From Deltaproteobacteria bacterium (GTDB taxonomy: Bacteria > Desulfobacterota > UBA8473), in assembly GCA_030621455.1 (NCBI GenBank), contig JAUXHQ010000138.1, forward strand, positions 1 through 5,786: a stretch of DNA of 5,786 nucleotides, given 5' to 3'. Shown in pieces: positions 1 to 5,652 of the stretch. The position numbers and the translations under genes were made by a program. The notes under the pieces were generated by a model. The model saw only the letters and a program-made list of their open reading frames with translations. It was not told the DNA's origin and did not search any database. The stretch's first letter is position 1. Each line of letters begins with the position of its first letter.

Positions 1-186
1 TTCAAGAGCGATGTGGTCAGTTATGACTGTTTCATCCACTATGAAGACGGCCAGCCGGATGAGATCTTATGGGGAGCTACTTATAAGATTGTAATGTCCT
101 TCTTGAAGGTAGTCTTCCAGTTCAGCCCACCCTACAATAACATCCACCCGATTGTCCGGGGAGAGCTTTATCCTGATGTTTCGTAG
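1..186 (+). CDS. Probable NUDIX hydrolase (CoA pyrophosphatase-like), C-terminal fragment
   Basis: An open frame enters from the left edge in frame 1 and stops at TAG 184-186, giving the last 61 residues of a longer protein. The fragment contains DEILWGATYKIVMSFLKVVF. This resembles the segment near the C-terminus of CoA-pyrophosphatase-type NUDIX hydrolases, where a conserved W-G-x-T is followed by an amphipathic helix (xWGxTxxIxxxFL). Those enzymes hydrolyse nucleoside-diphosphate derivatives such as CoA in the cytoplasm. The diagnostic NUDIX box (GX5EX7REUXEEXGU) would lie upstream, outside the window, so the family call rests on this tail alone. The gene converges on the iron operon: its stop is only 8 bp from the stop of the small Cys-rich gene on the other strand. 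No terminator is visible between them. Another enzyme with a similar tail cannot be excluded. Confidence 0.5.
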   Translation, partial: FKSDVVSYDCFIHYEDGQPDEILWGATYKIVMSFLKVVFQFSPPYNNIHPIVRGELYPDVS

Positions 187-194
187 AAGATGTC

Positions 195-371
195 TTATTT
201 CTTCTCCGAACCACTATTGCAGACAATATTTTTGAGTTCACATGAAGAACCGCTCGAGCATCCCTCACACCCACATGAAATATCCTTGGAACCTAAGGTG
301 TGGCAGATTCTTCTCACCAGAAAAAAAACAGCGACGGCAACTATCACTAATACTACAATATTCTCAATCAT
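195..371 (-). CDS. FeoB-associated Cys-rich membrane protein (58 aa)
   Basis: The ATG at 371-369 opens a 58-residue frame ending at TAA (195-197 on the plus strand). A GGAGG ribosome-binding site (plus-strand CCTCC, 382-386) lies about 10 nt upstream. Residues 4-19 form one hydrophobic membrane segment (NIVVLVIVAVAVFFLV), followed by a positive RR. The tail is rich in cysteine: C23, C33, C35, C38, C44 and C51, including CGCEGCSSGSSC. One N-terminal helix followed by a short Gly/Ser/Cys tail is the plan of the FeoB-associated Cys-rich membrane protein family, which is found next to feoB. Its job is not firmly known; a role in handling Fe(II) at the FeoB pore or in complex assembly is usually proposed. 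Here it is the last gene of the operon, 46 bp after feoB. Orientation, spacing and composition all support the call. Confidence 0.88.
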   Translation of the reverse strand: MIENIVVLVIVAVAVFFLVRRICHTLGSKDISCGCEGCSSGSSCELKNIVCNSGSEKK

Positions 372-417
372 CCGAGTATAACCTCCACGAGATATAGATC
401 TCCAGATTTTTCTACCC

Positions 418-2505
418 CTATACCCCTATACCAAGAAGCTGTCCTGTCTGGTACACGGCCAAACTCGCCACATACGCGATGACAGTAGTATAAGCCATGG
501 CAAAACCGGTCCATTTCCATGACTTTGTTTCATTTTTTATTACTGCCAGGGTCACGAAACATGGGGCATAGAGCATACAGAAAAGCATAAGGGAAAATGC
601 CTTTAACTGACTCCAGTCGCCTTGCCTCTCCAGCCTTTCCGATAACACCCCCGAAGCCTCCGGGTCGAATTCCCCCAGGCTGTAAACAGTGCCAAGTGTG
701 GAGACCACAACCTCTTTTGCCGCGAACCCACCCACAAGGGCAATGTTTGTCCTCCAGTCGAAACCTAAAGGGGCGGTAACTCTTTCCAATCCCTTCCCTA
801 TCCTGCCCGCTACGGTATAACTTATCTCAGCCTCTGCCCTTTCCTTTCCGCTTTTCCCTGCCAGTAGTTCCTCCGGGGCCTTTGGAAAAGTGGACATGGC
901 CCAGATGATGATCGAGACCAGGAGAATAATCGTCCCCGCTTTCTTCAGGTAGTGCCACGTCCTCTCCCACATATGTATCAACAGACCCTTGAAGGTAGGC
1001 ATCCGATACGGTGGAAGCTCCATTACAAAAGGGGTGTGGGGTCCCTTGAGAACAGTGGATCTAAGGCCACGCGCAGCCAAAAGGGCAAAACTCCAGCTTA
1101 TAATGGTAAGGGCAAACATGACCATGGCCCGCGATTCTACGAAAAAAGCGGCTATCAGCAAGGCATATATGGGTATTTTCGCTCCACAATTCATAAAGGG
1201 AGCAACGAGTATTGTGGCGATACGTTCCTTGGGGTTCTTCAAGGTACGAGTGGCCATCACCCCGGCGACTGCGCAGCCTCCTGAGATACCGCCGGACACA
1301 ATCATGGCCAGGACCGAATTCCCGTGAAGACCGAAATATCTCAGCAGCCTGTCAAGGAGAAAGGCCATACGTGCCATATATCCCGAATCCTCAAGGATAG
1401 CGATAGCAAAGAACATGAGCATTATGAGGGGAACAAAGCTCAGTACTCCTCCTACGCCGTCTATGACACCATTTATTATCAATGATTTCATCAGGCCATC
1501 CGGAATCAGCCTCGTTATTATCTCCCTGGTCCACCCGAAAAATCCCTCAACCACACTCACCGGGACTTCGCTCGTCCAAAAGACAAATGTATATGTGAGG
1601 TAGATTATTCCCGCCAGTAAAAGGGGACCGAAGGTGCGGTTTATCAATACCTTGTCTACCTTATCCGAAATGGTCAACCGTTCATCCATAGTCCTGTGAA
1701 CCGCTTCCCGGCAAATGCTCGCAATGAACCCGTATCTGTGATCCGCGATCAACCCCTCCGGAACGTCATCAAAGGTATCGTGCACATGTCGGGCAACCTT
1801 CTCGGCCTTTCTCAAGAGATCTTCCCCCACATCGCTATCCTTTACAAGCCTTTGAACCTGTTCATCCTGCTCCAAGAGCTTAATGGCGAGCCACCTGGCA
1901 GGATAGTGTCCGACTGTCAAATTACTGCCCTCAATTATCTCAGTCAATTTATAGATGTGACCGTCTAACTCATTCCCATAACTGAGGTCCACAGGATGCC
2001 AACCATCCCCTTTAGGCGGCAGGGTAACAATGGCATTCAGCATATCCTTCATGCCTTTGCCTTTGGTGGCCACAGCAGGAACAACCGGCACACCCAGTAA
2101 CTCCGACAACCTCTCGACATCGATCTTTAACCCCCTTGATTCAGCGAGGTCTACCATGTTCAGCACTATAATAAGCGGCGCACCCATCTCCATGAATTGG
2201 ATGGCCAGATAAAGGTTTCGTTCCAGATTGGAGGCGTCAACCACATCAACGACCACGTCGGGTCTTTCCTCAACCACAAAGTCCCTGGCAACCAGTTCTT
2301 CCAAGGAGTATGCCGTCAGACTGTATGTGCCCGGCAGGTCAACCACTTTGACCCTGGCGTCACCATGTTTAATGCTGCCCCATTTCTTCTCGACCGTTAC
2401 CCCCGGATAGTTGCCCACATGGTGATGGGCACCGGTAAGCGAATTAAAAACCGTTGTCTTCCCTGCATTGGGATTTCCCGCCAAGGCTACAGTAATCTCT
2501 TTCAT
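418..2505 (-). CDS. feoB: Ferrous iron transport protein B (GTPase-coupled Fe(II) permease)
   Basis: This 695-residue inner-membrane protein imports Fe(II). The cytosolic G domain shows G1 GNPNAGKT (10-17), the switch I region with T37, G3 DLPG (56-59), G4 NMVD (116-119) and a G5-like ATK (145-147). A helical spacer follows to about residue 285. The membrane domain then runs to the C-terminus with hydrophobic segments near 290-312, 350-371, 395-417, 428-455, 460-478, 522-538, 585-605, 636-660 and 668-690. Gate-type signatures are GGCAVAGVMATRT (409-421), PFMNCGAKIPIY (436-447), GGFAAKEVVVSTLGT (592-606) and APCFVTLAVIKNE (647-659). The length is normal for bacterial FeoB without an extra C-terminal domain. 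The start follows the feoA stop by 15 bp, with a modest GAGGG at the feoA end as ribosome-binding site. The first gate differs from the GFGCNVP form of E. coli-type FeoB; see findings. The protein should work with the upstream FeoA and the downstream Cys-rich protein. Confidence 0.97.
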   Translation of the reverse strand: MKEITVALAGNPNAGKTTVFNSLTGAHHHVGNYPGVTVEKKWGSIKHGDARVKVVDLPGTYSLTAYSLEELVARDFVVEERPDVVVDVVDASNLERNLYLAIQFMEMGAPLIIVLNMVDLAESRGLKIDVERLSELLGVPVVPAVATKGKGMKDMLNAIVTLPPKGDGWHPVDLSYGNELDGHIYKLTEIIEGSNLTVGHYPARWLAIKLLEQDEQVQRLVKDSDVGEDLLRKAEKVARHVHDTFDDVPEGLIADHRYGFIASICREAVHRTMDERLTISDKVDKVLINRTFGPLLLAGIIYLTYTFVFWTSEVPVSVVEGFFGWTREIITRLIPDGLMKSLIINGVIDGVGGVLSFVPLIMLMFFAIAILEDSGYMARMAFLLDRLLRYFGLHGNSVLAMIVSGGISGGCAVAGVMATRTLKNPKERIATILVAPFMNCGAKIPIYALLIAAFFVESRAMVMFALTIISWSFALLAARGLRSTVLKGPHTPFVMELPPYRMPTFKGLLIHMWERTWHYLKKAGTIILLVSIIIWAMSTFPKAPEELLAGKSGKERAEAEISYTVAGRIGKGLERVTAPLGFDWRTNIALVGGFAAKEVVVSTLGTVYSLGEFDPEASGVLSERLERQGDWSQLKAFSLMLFCMLYAPCFVTLAVIKNETKSWKWTGFAMAYTTVIAYVASLAVYQTGQLLGIGV

Positions 2506-2520
2506 GATTTCTTATAACCC

Positions 2521-2760
2521 TCATTCCGTCTTTTCGATGTCTATACCAGCGGCTTCGCTACTTCTAAGCGTCAAATGATAGCCTTTTACCTTGATCTCTA
2601 TAGGATCGCCCAGTGTTGCTTTCGTTTCCACCTCAATCAACGCACCCGGGACGATACCCATATCCCTGATACGGCGGTTTATTTCACCCTTGCCGTTCAC
2701 CTTTATCACTTTACCCTTTTCCCCTATCTCCAACTCATTTAACCGCGCAACTTTTAACAT
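2521..2760 (-). CDS. feoA: Ferrous iron transport protein A (stand-alone FeoA)
   Basis: This is a 79-residue cytosolic SH3-like protein required with FeoB for Fe(II) uptake. The sequence is typical of FeoA: an N-terminal L-x-E-x-x-x-G-x-K-G-x-V (about 7-18), then RRIRDMGIVPGALIEV (29-44), then a basic β-rich segment with PIEIKVKGYHLTLRSSEA (53-70), and an acidic end. I chose the ATG at 2760 because AAAGGAG sits 9 nt upstream. The open frame extends upstream to an ATG at 2844. That longer form would overlap the upstream gene and add 28 residues with no FeoA character. The gene lies 46 bp after the Fur-FeoA fusion and 15 bp before feoB, so the three are almost surely cotranscribed. It is the second FeoA domain in the operon; the other is fused to a Fur-like protein. 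Confidence 0.93.
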   Translation of the reverse strand: MLKVARLNELEIGEKGKVIKVNGKGEINRRIRDMGIVPGALIEVETKATLGDPIEIKVKGYHLTLRSSEAAGIDIEKTE

Positions 2761-2769
2761 AAGTACCAT

Positions 2770-2776
2770 CTCCTTT
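2770..2776 (-). promoter_or_regulatory. Ribosome-binding site fixing the feoA start
   Basis: The minus strand reads AAAGGAG here, 9 nt before the ATG at 2760. It is the best Shine-Dalgarno match in the Feo operon. It supports the 79-residue FeoA over the longer open frame that begins at 2844 inside the upstream gene. Confidence 0.8.
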
Positions 2777-2806
2777 GGCACAACATTCAGCCTCGTCCTA
2801 TATTTG

Positions 2807-3481
2807 TTACACGGGACTAACCATGATCTTATGTGCCACCCCATGACCTATTCCGAGACGCGCACCCCTGACGGCGATAAGAAAAGGGCCGGGTCTTCCC
2901 TTATTGATCACATGGATCTCAGCGCCCACGTTGAGCCCCATATCTGTCAACCTGCGAGTCATGCCCCTTCCATTATTCAAAGCTTCGATCCTAACCTTCT
3001 CTCCTGGCGACACCATCGTCAATGGCATGAGAGGTACCCTTTCTTGAAAACAATCAGAGCAGAAACCGTATATTTCCATCCTATGCTGGAGGGGATGGAA
3101 CCCTTTTTCCCGGGCCACTTTCATCTGAAGGTCTTCAATTTCGGGATTGTAAAACTCAATTATCTTGCCACAGCGGACACATACGAGGTGGTCATGATGG
3201 CTTCCCAGGTGGAGGTGCTCGTATCGAGGCGGCTGATCCGTAAAATTCTTCTCGCTGGCAAAACCAAACCGCGAAAAGAGCTTCAAATTCTCTGAGACAA
3301 AACCCTCCGAGAAATGGAGTCCCCTGTCCCTGAGTACAGACGTCAGTTCCGCAGCCGTAGGATGATCCTCCAAATCGAGAAACACCTTAAGGATGTGAAG
3401 CCGTTCATCAATCCTGTCAAGGTCTTCCTCCTCAAAGATCACCTTAAATTGATGGTAGATCTCCTCATGACCATTTTCCAT
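2807..3481 (-). CDS. Fur-like regulator fused to a C-terminal FeoA domain
   Basis: This 224-residue protein has two parts. Residues about 10-148 align with Fur: a winged-helix region (22-80), then HHDH (95-98), the zinc pair C101xxC104 (CVRC), IIEF (107-110), H133, and a second zinc pair C141xxC144 (CSDC). These are the metal-sensing and structural zinc positions of Fur. Residues about 152-224 are a complete FeoA/SH3 domain: PLTMVSPGEKVRI, then TRRLTDMGLNVGAEIHV (175-191), FLIAVRGARLGIG and a hydrophobic end. The recognition helix is odd: where Fur has (A)TVYR this protein has FVSE (61-64), so conventional Fur-box binding is doubtful. The start ATG at 3481 is the only reasonable one; its ribosome-binding site is poor. 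It lies 22 bp after the Fur gene and 46 bp before feoA. I infer an iron-responsive regulator or adaptor for the Feo system. DtxR/MntR-type repressors also end in an SH3/FeoA-like domain, which makes the arrangement plausible. The domain assignment is secure; the function is inferred. Confidence 0.9.
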   Translation of the reverse strand: MENGHEEIYHQFKVIFEEEDLDRIDERLHILKVFLDLEDHPTAAELTSVLRDRGLHFSEGFVSENLKLFSRFGFASEKNFTDQPPRYEHLHLGSHHDHLVCVRCGKIIEFYNPEIEDLQMKVAREKGFHPLQHRMEIYGFCSDCFQERVPLMPLTMVSPGEKVRIEALNNGRGMTRRLTDMGLNVGAEIHVINKGRPGPFLIAVRGARLGIGHGVAHKIMVSPV

Positions 3482-3503
3482 AATAAAACCCCATTTACTC
3501 AGT

Positions 3504-3953
3504 TCAACCAGCCTTATTTTTCTCTTCCTTCTCCATACAGTCCCGACAATACCCGAATAGTTCCAGCCGATGCCCGGTCACTTCAAATTCACTACTCTTT
3601 GAGAACTTCCTGTGGATGTCGATAATTTCCTCTTCCATAAATTCAATGATCTTTTTGCAACTAATACATCGAAAGTGACAATGGTGATCACGCCCATATA
3701 CATGTTCATAATGCATGTGACCATCTTCAAAGAAGACTTCCTTGACCAGACCGCTTTTGATCAGCAAAGAAATCGTTCTGTACACAGATGCCTTTGATAT
3801 ATTCTTCTTCTTGTTTCTCAATCGAAGGTAGAGTGTATCCACATCAAAATGGTCATGGGTTGAAAACACCTCCCTGACTATTACTTCTCTTTCCGGTGTA
3901 TTTCTCAGACCTTTTTCATTTACATAGTCTCTGAATAACCTTACCCCGTCCAT
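3504..3953 (-). CDS. fur: Fur-family ferric uptake repressor
   Basis: This 149-residue cytosolic repressor has the full Fur plan. The winged helix begins at GLRNTPERE (15-23) and includes the canonical recognition helix ASVYRTISLL (55-64). H35 lies in the HFDVDTLY metal-ligand region, and HHCH is at 90-93. The structural zinc site is C96xxC99 plus C136xxC139, and IIEF is at 102-105. Such proteins bind Fe(II) and then repress iron-uptake genes. I chose the ATG at 3953; a longer frame opens at a TTG at 3992, but that codon falls inside the operator palindrome and adds nothing Fur-like. The ribosome-binding site is a weak GGGGAAGAG just before the ATG. The gene is first in the operon, directly behind a Fur-box-like palindrome, so autoregulation is likely. 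The Cys at position 92 replaces an Asp of the E. coli HHDH motif. Specificity for iron rather than Mn, Zn or peroxide cannot be proven from sequence, but the Feo context favours iron. Confidence 0.93.
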   Translation of the reverse strand: MDGVRLFRDYVNEKGLRNTPEREVIVREVFSTHDHFDVDTLYLRLRNKKKNISKASVYRTISLLIKSGLVKEVFFEDGHMHYEHVYGRDHHCHFRCISCKKIIEFMEEEIIDIHRKFSKSSEFEVTGHRLELFGYCRDCMEKEEKNKAG

Positions 3954-3971
3954 CTCTTCCCCAATACCACA

Positions 3972-4002
3972 ATAGTTGTTATTGAGAATCAATTACAACA
4001 AT
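3972..4002. promoter_or_regulatory. Fur-box-like operator palindrome
   Basis: The core at 3976-3998 is an inverted repeat with arms TTGTnATTGA and TCAATnACAA around a 3-bp centre (18 of 23 positions symmetric). It extends imperfectly to 3972-4002. The core holds TTGAGAATCAAT on the plus strand, which closely resembles the TGAGAATnATTCTCA style of Fur site. It overlaps the predicted transcription start and touches the -10 element, 22 bp upstream of the chosen fur ATG. Binding there would block RNA polymerase. Assignment to Fur follows from motif resemblance and position; binding is not shown. Confidence 0.8.
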
Positions 4003-4026
4003 AATACACAATCCCCTACTTGTCAA
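3998..4026 (-). promoter_or_regulatory. Sigma70-type promoter of the fur-feo operon
   Basis: On the minus strand a perfect TTGACA (-35, plus-strand 4021-4026) is followed by a 17-bp spacer and TATTGT (-10, plus-strand 3998-4003; 4 of 6 consensus bases). A TATTAT three bases earlier is an alternative -10 with a short 14-bp spacer. The predicted start is near 3991, inside the operator, leaving a leader of about 38 nt before the fur ATG. No other convincing promoter is seen between the operon genes. Confidence 0.65.
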
Positions 4027-4065
4027 GGTTAAAATAAATTTCGACCTGTGCAGTTACACAAACTA

Positions 4066-4208
4066 GTTTCCACCCAGAAATGGCCCTTTTTCCCCTGCGC
4101 TGCGTTCTCCTCCGGTTTCCGCCTGCGACGTACGACCATGTACGCCTCGGCGCAAACCGTCGTGCGGTCTTGCTCAGAGAAAAAATTGCTCATTTCTGAA
4201 TTGGAAAC
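4066..4208. repeat. 143-bp imperfect giant hairpin repeat, copy 1 (MITE-like)
   Basis: The element begins GTTTCCA (4066-4072) and ends TGGAAAC (4202-4208), exact 7-bp inverted ends. A second matching pair follows inside: AGAAATG (4076-4082) with CATTTCT (4191-4197). Nearer the centre, GGTTTCCGCC (4114-4123) pairs with GGCGCAAACC (4149-4158), with one mismatch. A central stem CGTAC/GTACG (4129-4133/4140-4144) closes a 6-base loop. The whole unit can fold on itself as DNA cruciform or RNA. The first 110 bp recur at 5677-5786 with about 12 differences and no gaps. No protein-coding content is credible. Symmetric ends and dispersed copies suggest a non-autonomous mobile or REP-like element; no target-site duplication directly abutting the ends is clear. 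Confidence 0.85.
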
Positions 4209-4214
4209 CAACTC

Positions 4215-4253
4215 GTGCCCATTTTCTCAAGAAGTCCATTTATGGATGGGCAC
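4215..4253. repeat. Small hairpin beside repeat copy 1
   Basis: GTGCCCAT (4215-4222) and ATGGGCAC (4246-4253) form an exact 8-bp stem. The 23-nt loop contains a smaller TCCA/TGGA pairing. It starts 7 bp after the right end of the 143-bp hairpin element. There is no T-run after either arm, so it is not a typical intrinsic terminator. The stem shares GTGCCC with the hairpin beside repeat copy 2. Role unknown. Confidence 0.55.
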
Positions 4254-4356
4254 TAACTAGCTTCACATGTCGAATAAATTTGACTTATCAGCCGGTTTAT
4301 ATTAGTCCATCATTACCGTAGAACAAGTTTTAGAAACCTCTTAAAGGAACAGGACA

Positions 4357-5652
4357 ATGATACGAAAAAACTCCAATCGGTTAGAAGTCTTCTCCTGGAT
4401 GCTATATGACTTTGCCAACACTTCGTTTACAGTGATGGTGGTCACCTTTGTCTACTCTGTCTATTTCAGGGATGTGGTAGCAAAGGGTTTGGGGAACAGG
4501 GCCGATTTACTGTGGGGACTCAATGGTTCCATATCAATGGCTGTAGTAGCTGTTATTTCGCCTGTTCTGGGTGCTATCGCTGACCACTCACAATCTAAAA
4601 AGAAGTTCCTGATCTTCTTTGCCCTCCTGTGCATCGTCTTTGGAGGCCTGCTCTCTTTGGTGAAAGAAGGGATGATCCTGGAGGGGATGCTACTATTCAT
4701 AGTTGCAAATATTGGCTTTCAGGGGGGCAATGTCTTTTACAATGCCTTCCTCCCGGAAATCACGACCCAGGACAAATACGGGCGAATATCAGGATATGGA
4801 TGGGCATTGGGGTATCTGGGAGCCATTGTAATAATCCTCGTTTGCAAACCGTTTCTATCAGGAGGTTTTGAAGAGTCAAACCTACCGAAAGTCAGACTGA
4901 CCTTCCTATTATCCGCGGTATTTTACTTGATCTTCTCCTTACCCATTTTTTTCTGCCTAAAGGAGAGAATGGGAGGATTCACATACGACAGGAAGGATTT
5001 GTATATTGTAGGAGGGTTCAAACGGTTGGGCGACACAATTCGGAACCTGAATCAATTCAAGGAACTTGGAAAGTACCTATTATCTTATTTCATATACATT
5101 GAGGGTGTTACCACTGTAATATATTTCAGCACCATTTATGCGAAAGTCACCTTACACCTGCAAATTTCCGATTTGATACTCTTCTACCTCATAGTTCAAA
5201 CCACCGGTATCGTGGGGGCACTCTTCTTCGGTTGGCTGGCCGATAAGCTCCTTCCCAAAAAGACCATTCAGATAACACTCTTGATCTGGTGTATGGTAGT
5301 AATCGGGGCCTATCTCGTAGTCGACAGGTCCGCTTTCTTTGTCATCGGGATGCTGGCAGGGCTCGCGATGGGTTCCAGCCAGTCAGCGAGTAGATCAATG
5401 ATGGGGCTATTAACCCCTCGAGATAAGGAGGCAGAGTTCTTCGGGTTTTACGGTATCACCGGTAGACTCTCCGCCACCATCGGCCCTCTTTTTTTTGGAG
5501 CCATATCCGCGTGGACAGGTAACCAAAGAACAGCCATACTGGCAGTAATATCCTTCTTTATTGTCGGATTAATCCTGCTTCAAAGGGTGGATGAGCAACA
5601 GGGCATACGTGCTGCCAGGAACTTCCGTGTCAATCCGGGACAGAAGCAATAG
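4357..5652 (+). CDS. UMF1/Atg22-type MFS transporter
   Basis: This 431-residue polytopic membrane protein has about 12 hydrophobic segments. The N-terminal SWMLYDFANTSF (13-24) is the hallmark of the UMF1 (Atg22-like) branch of the major facilitator superfamily. Further family features are the motif-A-like loop GAIADHSQSKKK (72-83) between helices 2 and 3, FYNAFLPEI (127-135), GYGWALGYLG (146-155), a central cytoplasmic stretch (about 201-238), MGSSQSASRSMMG (338-350) and FFGFYGITGR (361-370). It ends with RVDEQQGIRAAR (410-421), also typical. The length matches the family. Yeast Atg22 exports amino acids from the vacuole; substrates of the bacterial members are mostly unknown, and none can be read here. 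The ATG has AAAGGA 8 nt upstream. It is transcribed away from the Feo operon, behind its own intergenic region, with no visible Fur box, so a link to iron is not supported. It is bracketed by the two hairpin repeat copies. Confidence 0.9.
   Translation: MIRKNSNRLEVFSWMLYDFANTSFTVMVVTFVYSVYFRDVVAKGLGNRADLLWGLNGSISMAVVAVISPVLGAIADHSQSKKKFLIFFALLCIVFGGLLSLVKEGMILEGMLLFIVANIGFQGGNVFYNAFLPEITTQDKYGRISGYGWALGYLGAIVIILVCKPFLSGGFEESNLPKVRLTFLLSAVFYLIFSLPIFFCLKERMGGFTYDRKDLYIVGGFKRLGDTIRNLNQFKELGKYLLSYFIYIEGVTTVIYFSTIYAKVTLHLQISDLILFYLIVQTTGIVGALFFGWLADKLLPKKTIQITLLIWCMVVIGAYLVVDRSAFFVIGMLAGLAMGSSQSASRSMMGLLTPRDKEAEFFGFYGITGRLSATIGPLFFGAISAWTGNQRTAILAVISFFIVGLILLQRVDEQQGIRAARNFRVNPGQKQ

Larger units (their letters stand above)
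3954..4356. other. Divergent intergenic region between fur and the MFS gene
   Basis: This 403-bp region has no supported gene. From left to right it holds the Fur-box-like operator, the fur-feo promoter, an AT-rich stretch (4027-4060), the 143-bp hairpin repeat and the small GTGCCC hairpin. An AT-rich stretch (4261-4342) before the MFS gene must carry that gene's promoter if it has its own. TTGACT at 4280-4285 is a possible -35 element, but no well-spaced -10 follows. An AAAGGA ribosome-binding site lies at 4343-4348, 8 nt before the MFS ATG. Short open frames across the hairpin are by-products of its near-palindromic sequence. Confidence 0.75.

Noticed and set aside
389..402. GAGAT/ATCTC mini-hairpin between feoB and the Cys-rich gene
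   Set aside because: It has a stem of only five pairs, no T-run and AT-rich sequence. It is not enough for a terminator or attenuator.
989..1327. Plus-strand open frames over feoB
   Set aside because: They overlap one another and the strongly conserved feoB on the other strand, with no family resemblance.
2521..2844. Longer 107-residue FeoA starting at 2844
   Set aside because: It would overlap the end of the upstream gene and add a non-FeoA leader. The ATG at 2760 has AAAGGAG at ideal spacing.
2591..3295. 234-codon open frame on the plus strand opposite the Fur-FeoA fusion and feoA
   Set aside because: It is antisense to two clearly conserved genes, has no recognisable domain, and its sequence follows from their codon pattern.
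3954..3992. N-terminal extension of Fur from a TTG at 3992
   Set aside because: The TTG lies inside the operator palindrome at about the predicted transcription start, so it could not have a leader with a ribosome-binding site.
4029..4260. Short open frames on both strands across the intergenic repeat
   Set aside because: They coincide with the hairpin element, whose near-palindrome gives open frames on both strands. There is no domain or convincing ribosome-binding site.
4061..4260. AACTAG at 4061-4066 and 4255-4260 as a target-site duplication
   Set aside because: Only six bases match, the left one shares a base with the repeat end, and the right one is 46 bp past the inverted end. It is too weak to call.
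4280..4306. Promoter for the MFS gene using TTGACT at 4280
   Set aside because: The TATATT and TATTAG candidates give spacers of only 12-14 bp, so no standard sigma70 pair can be supported.
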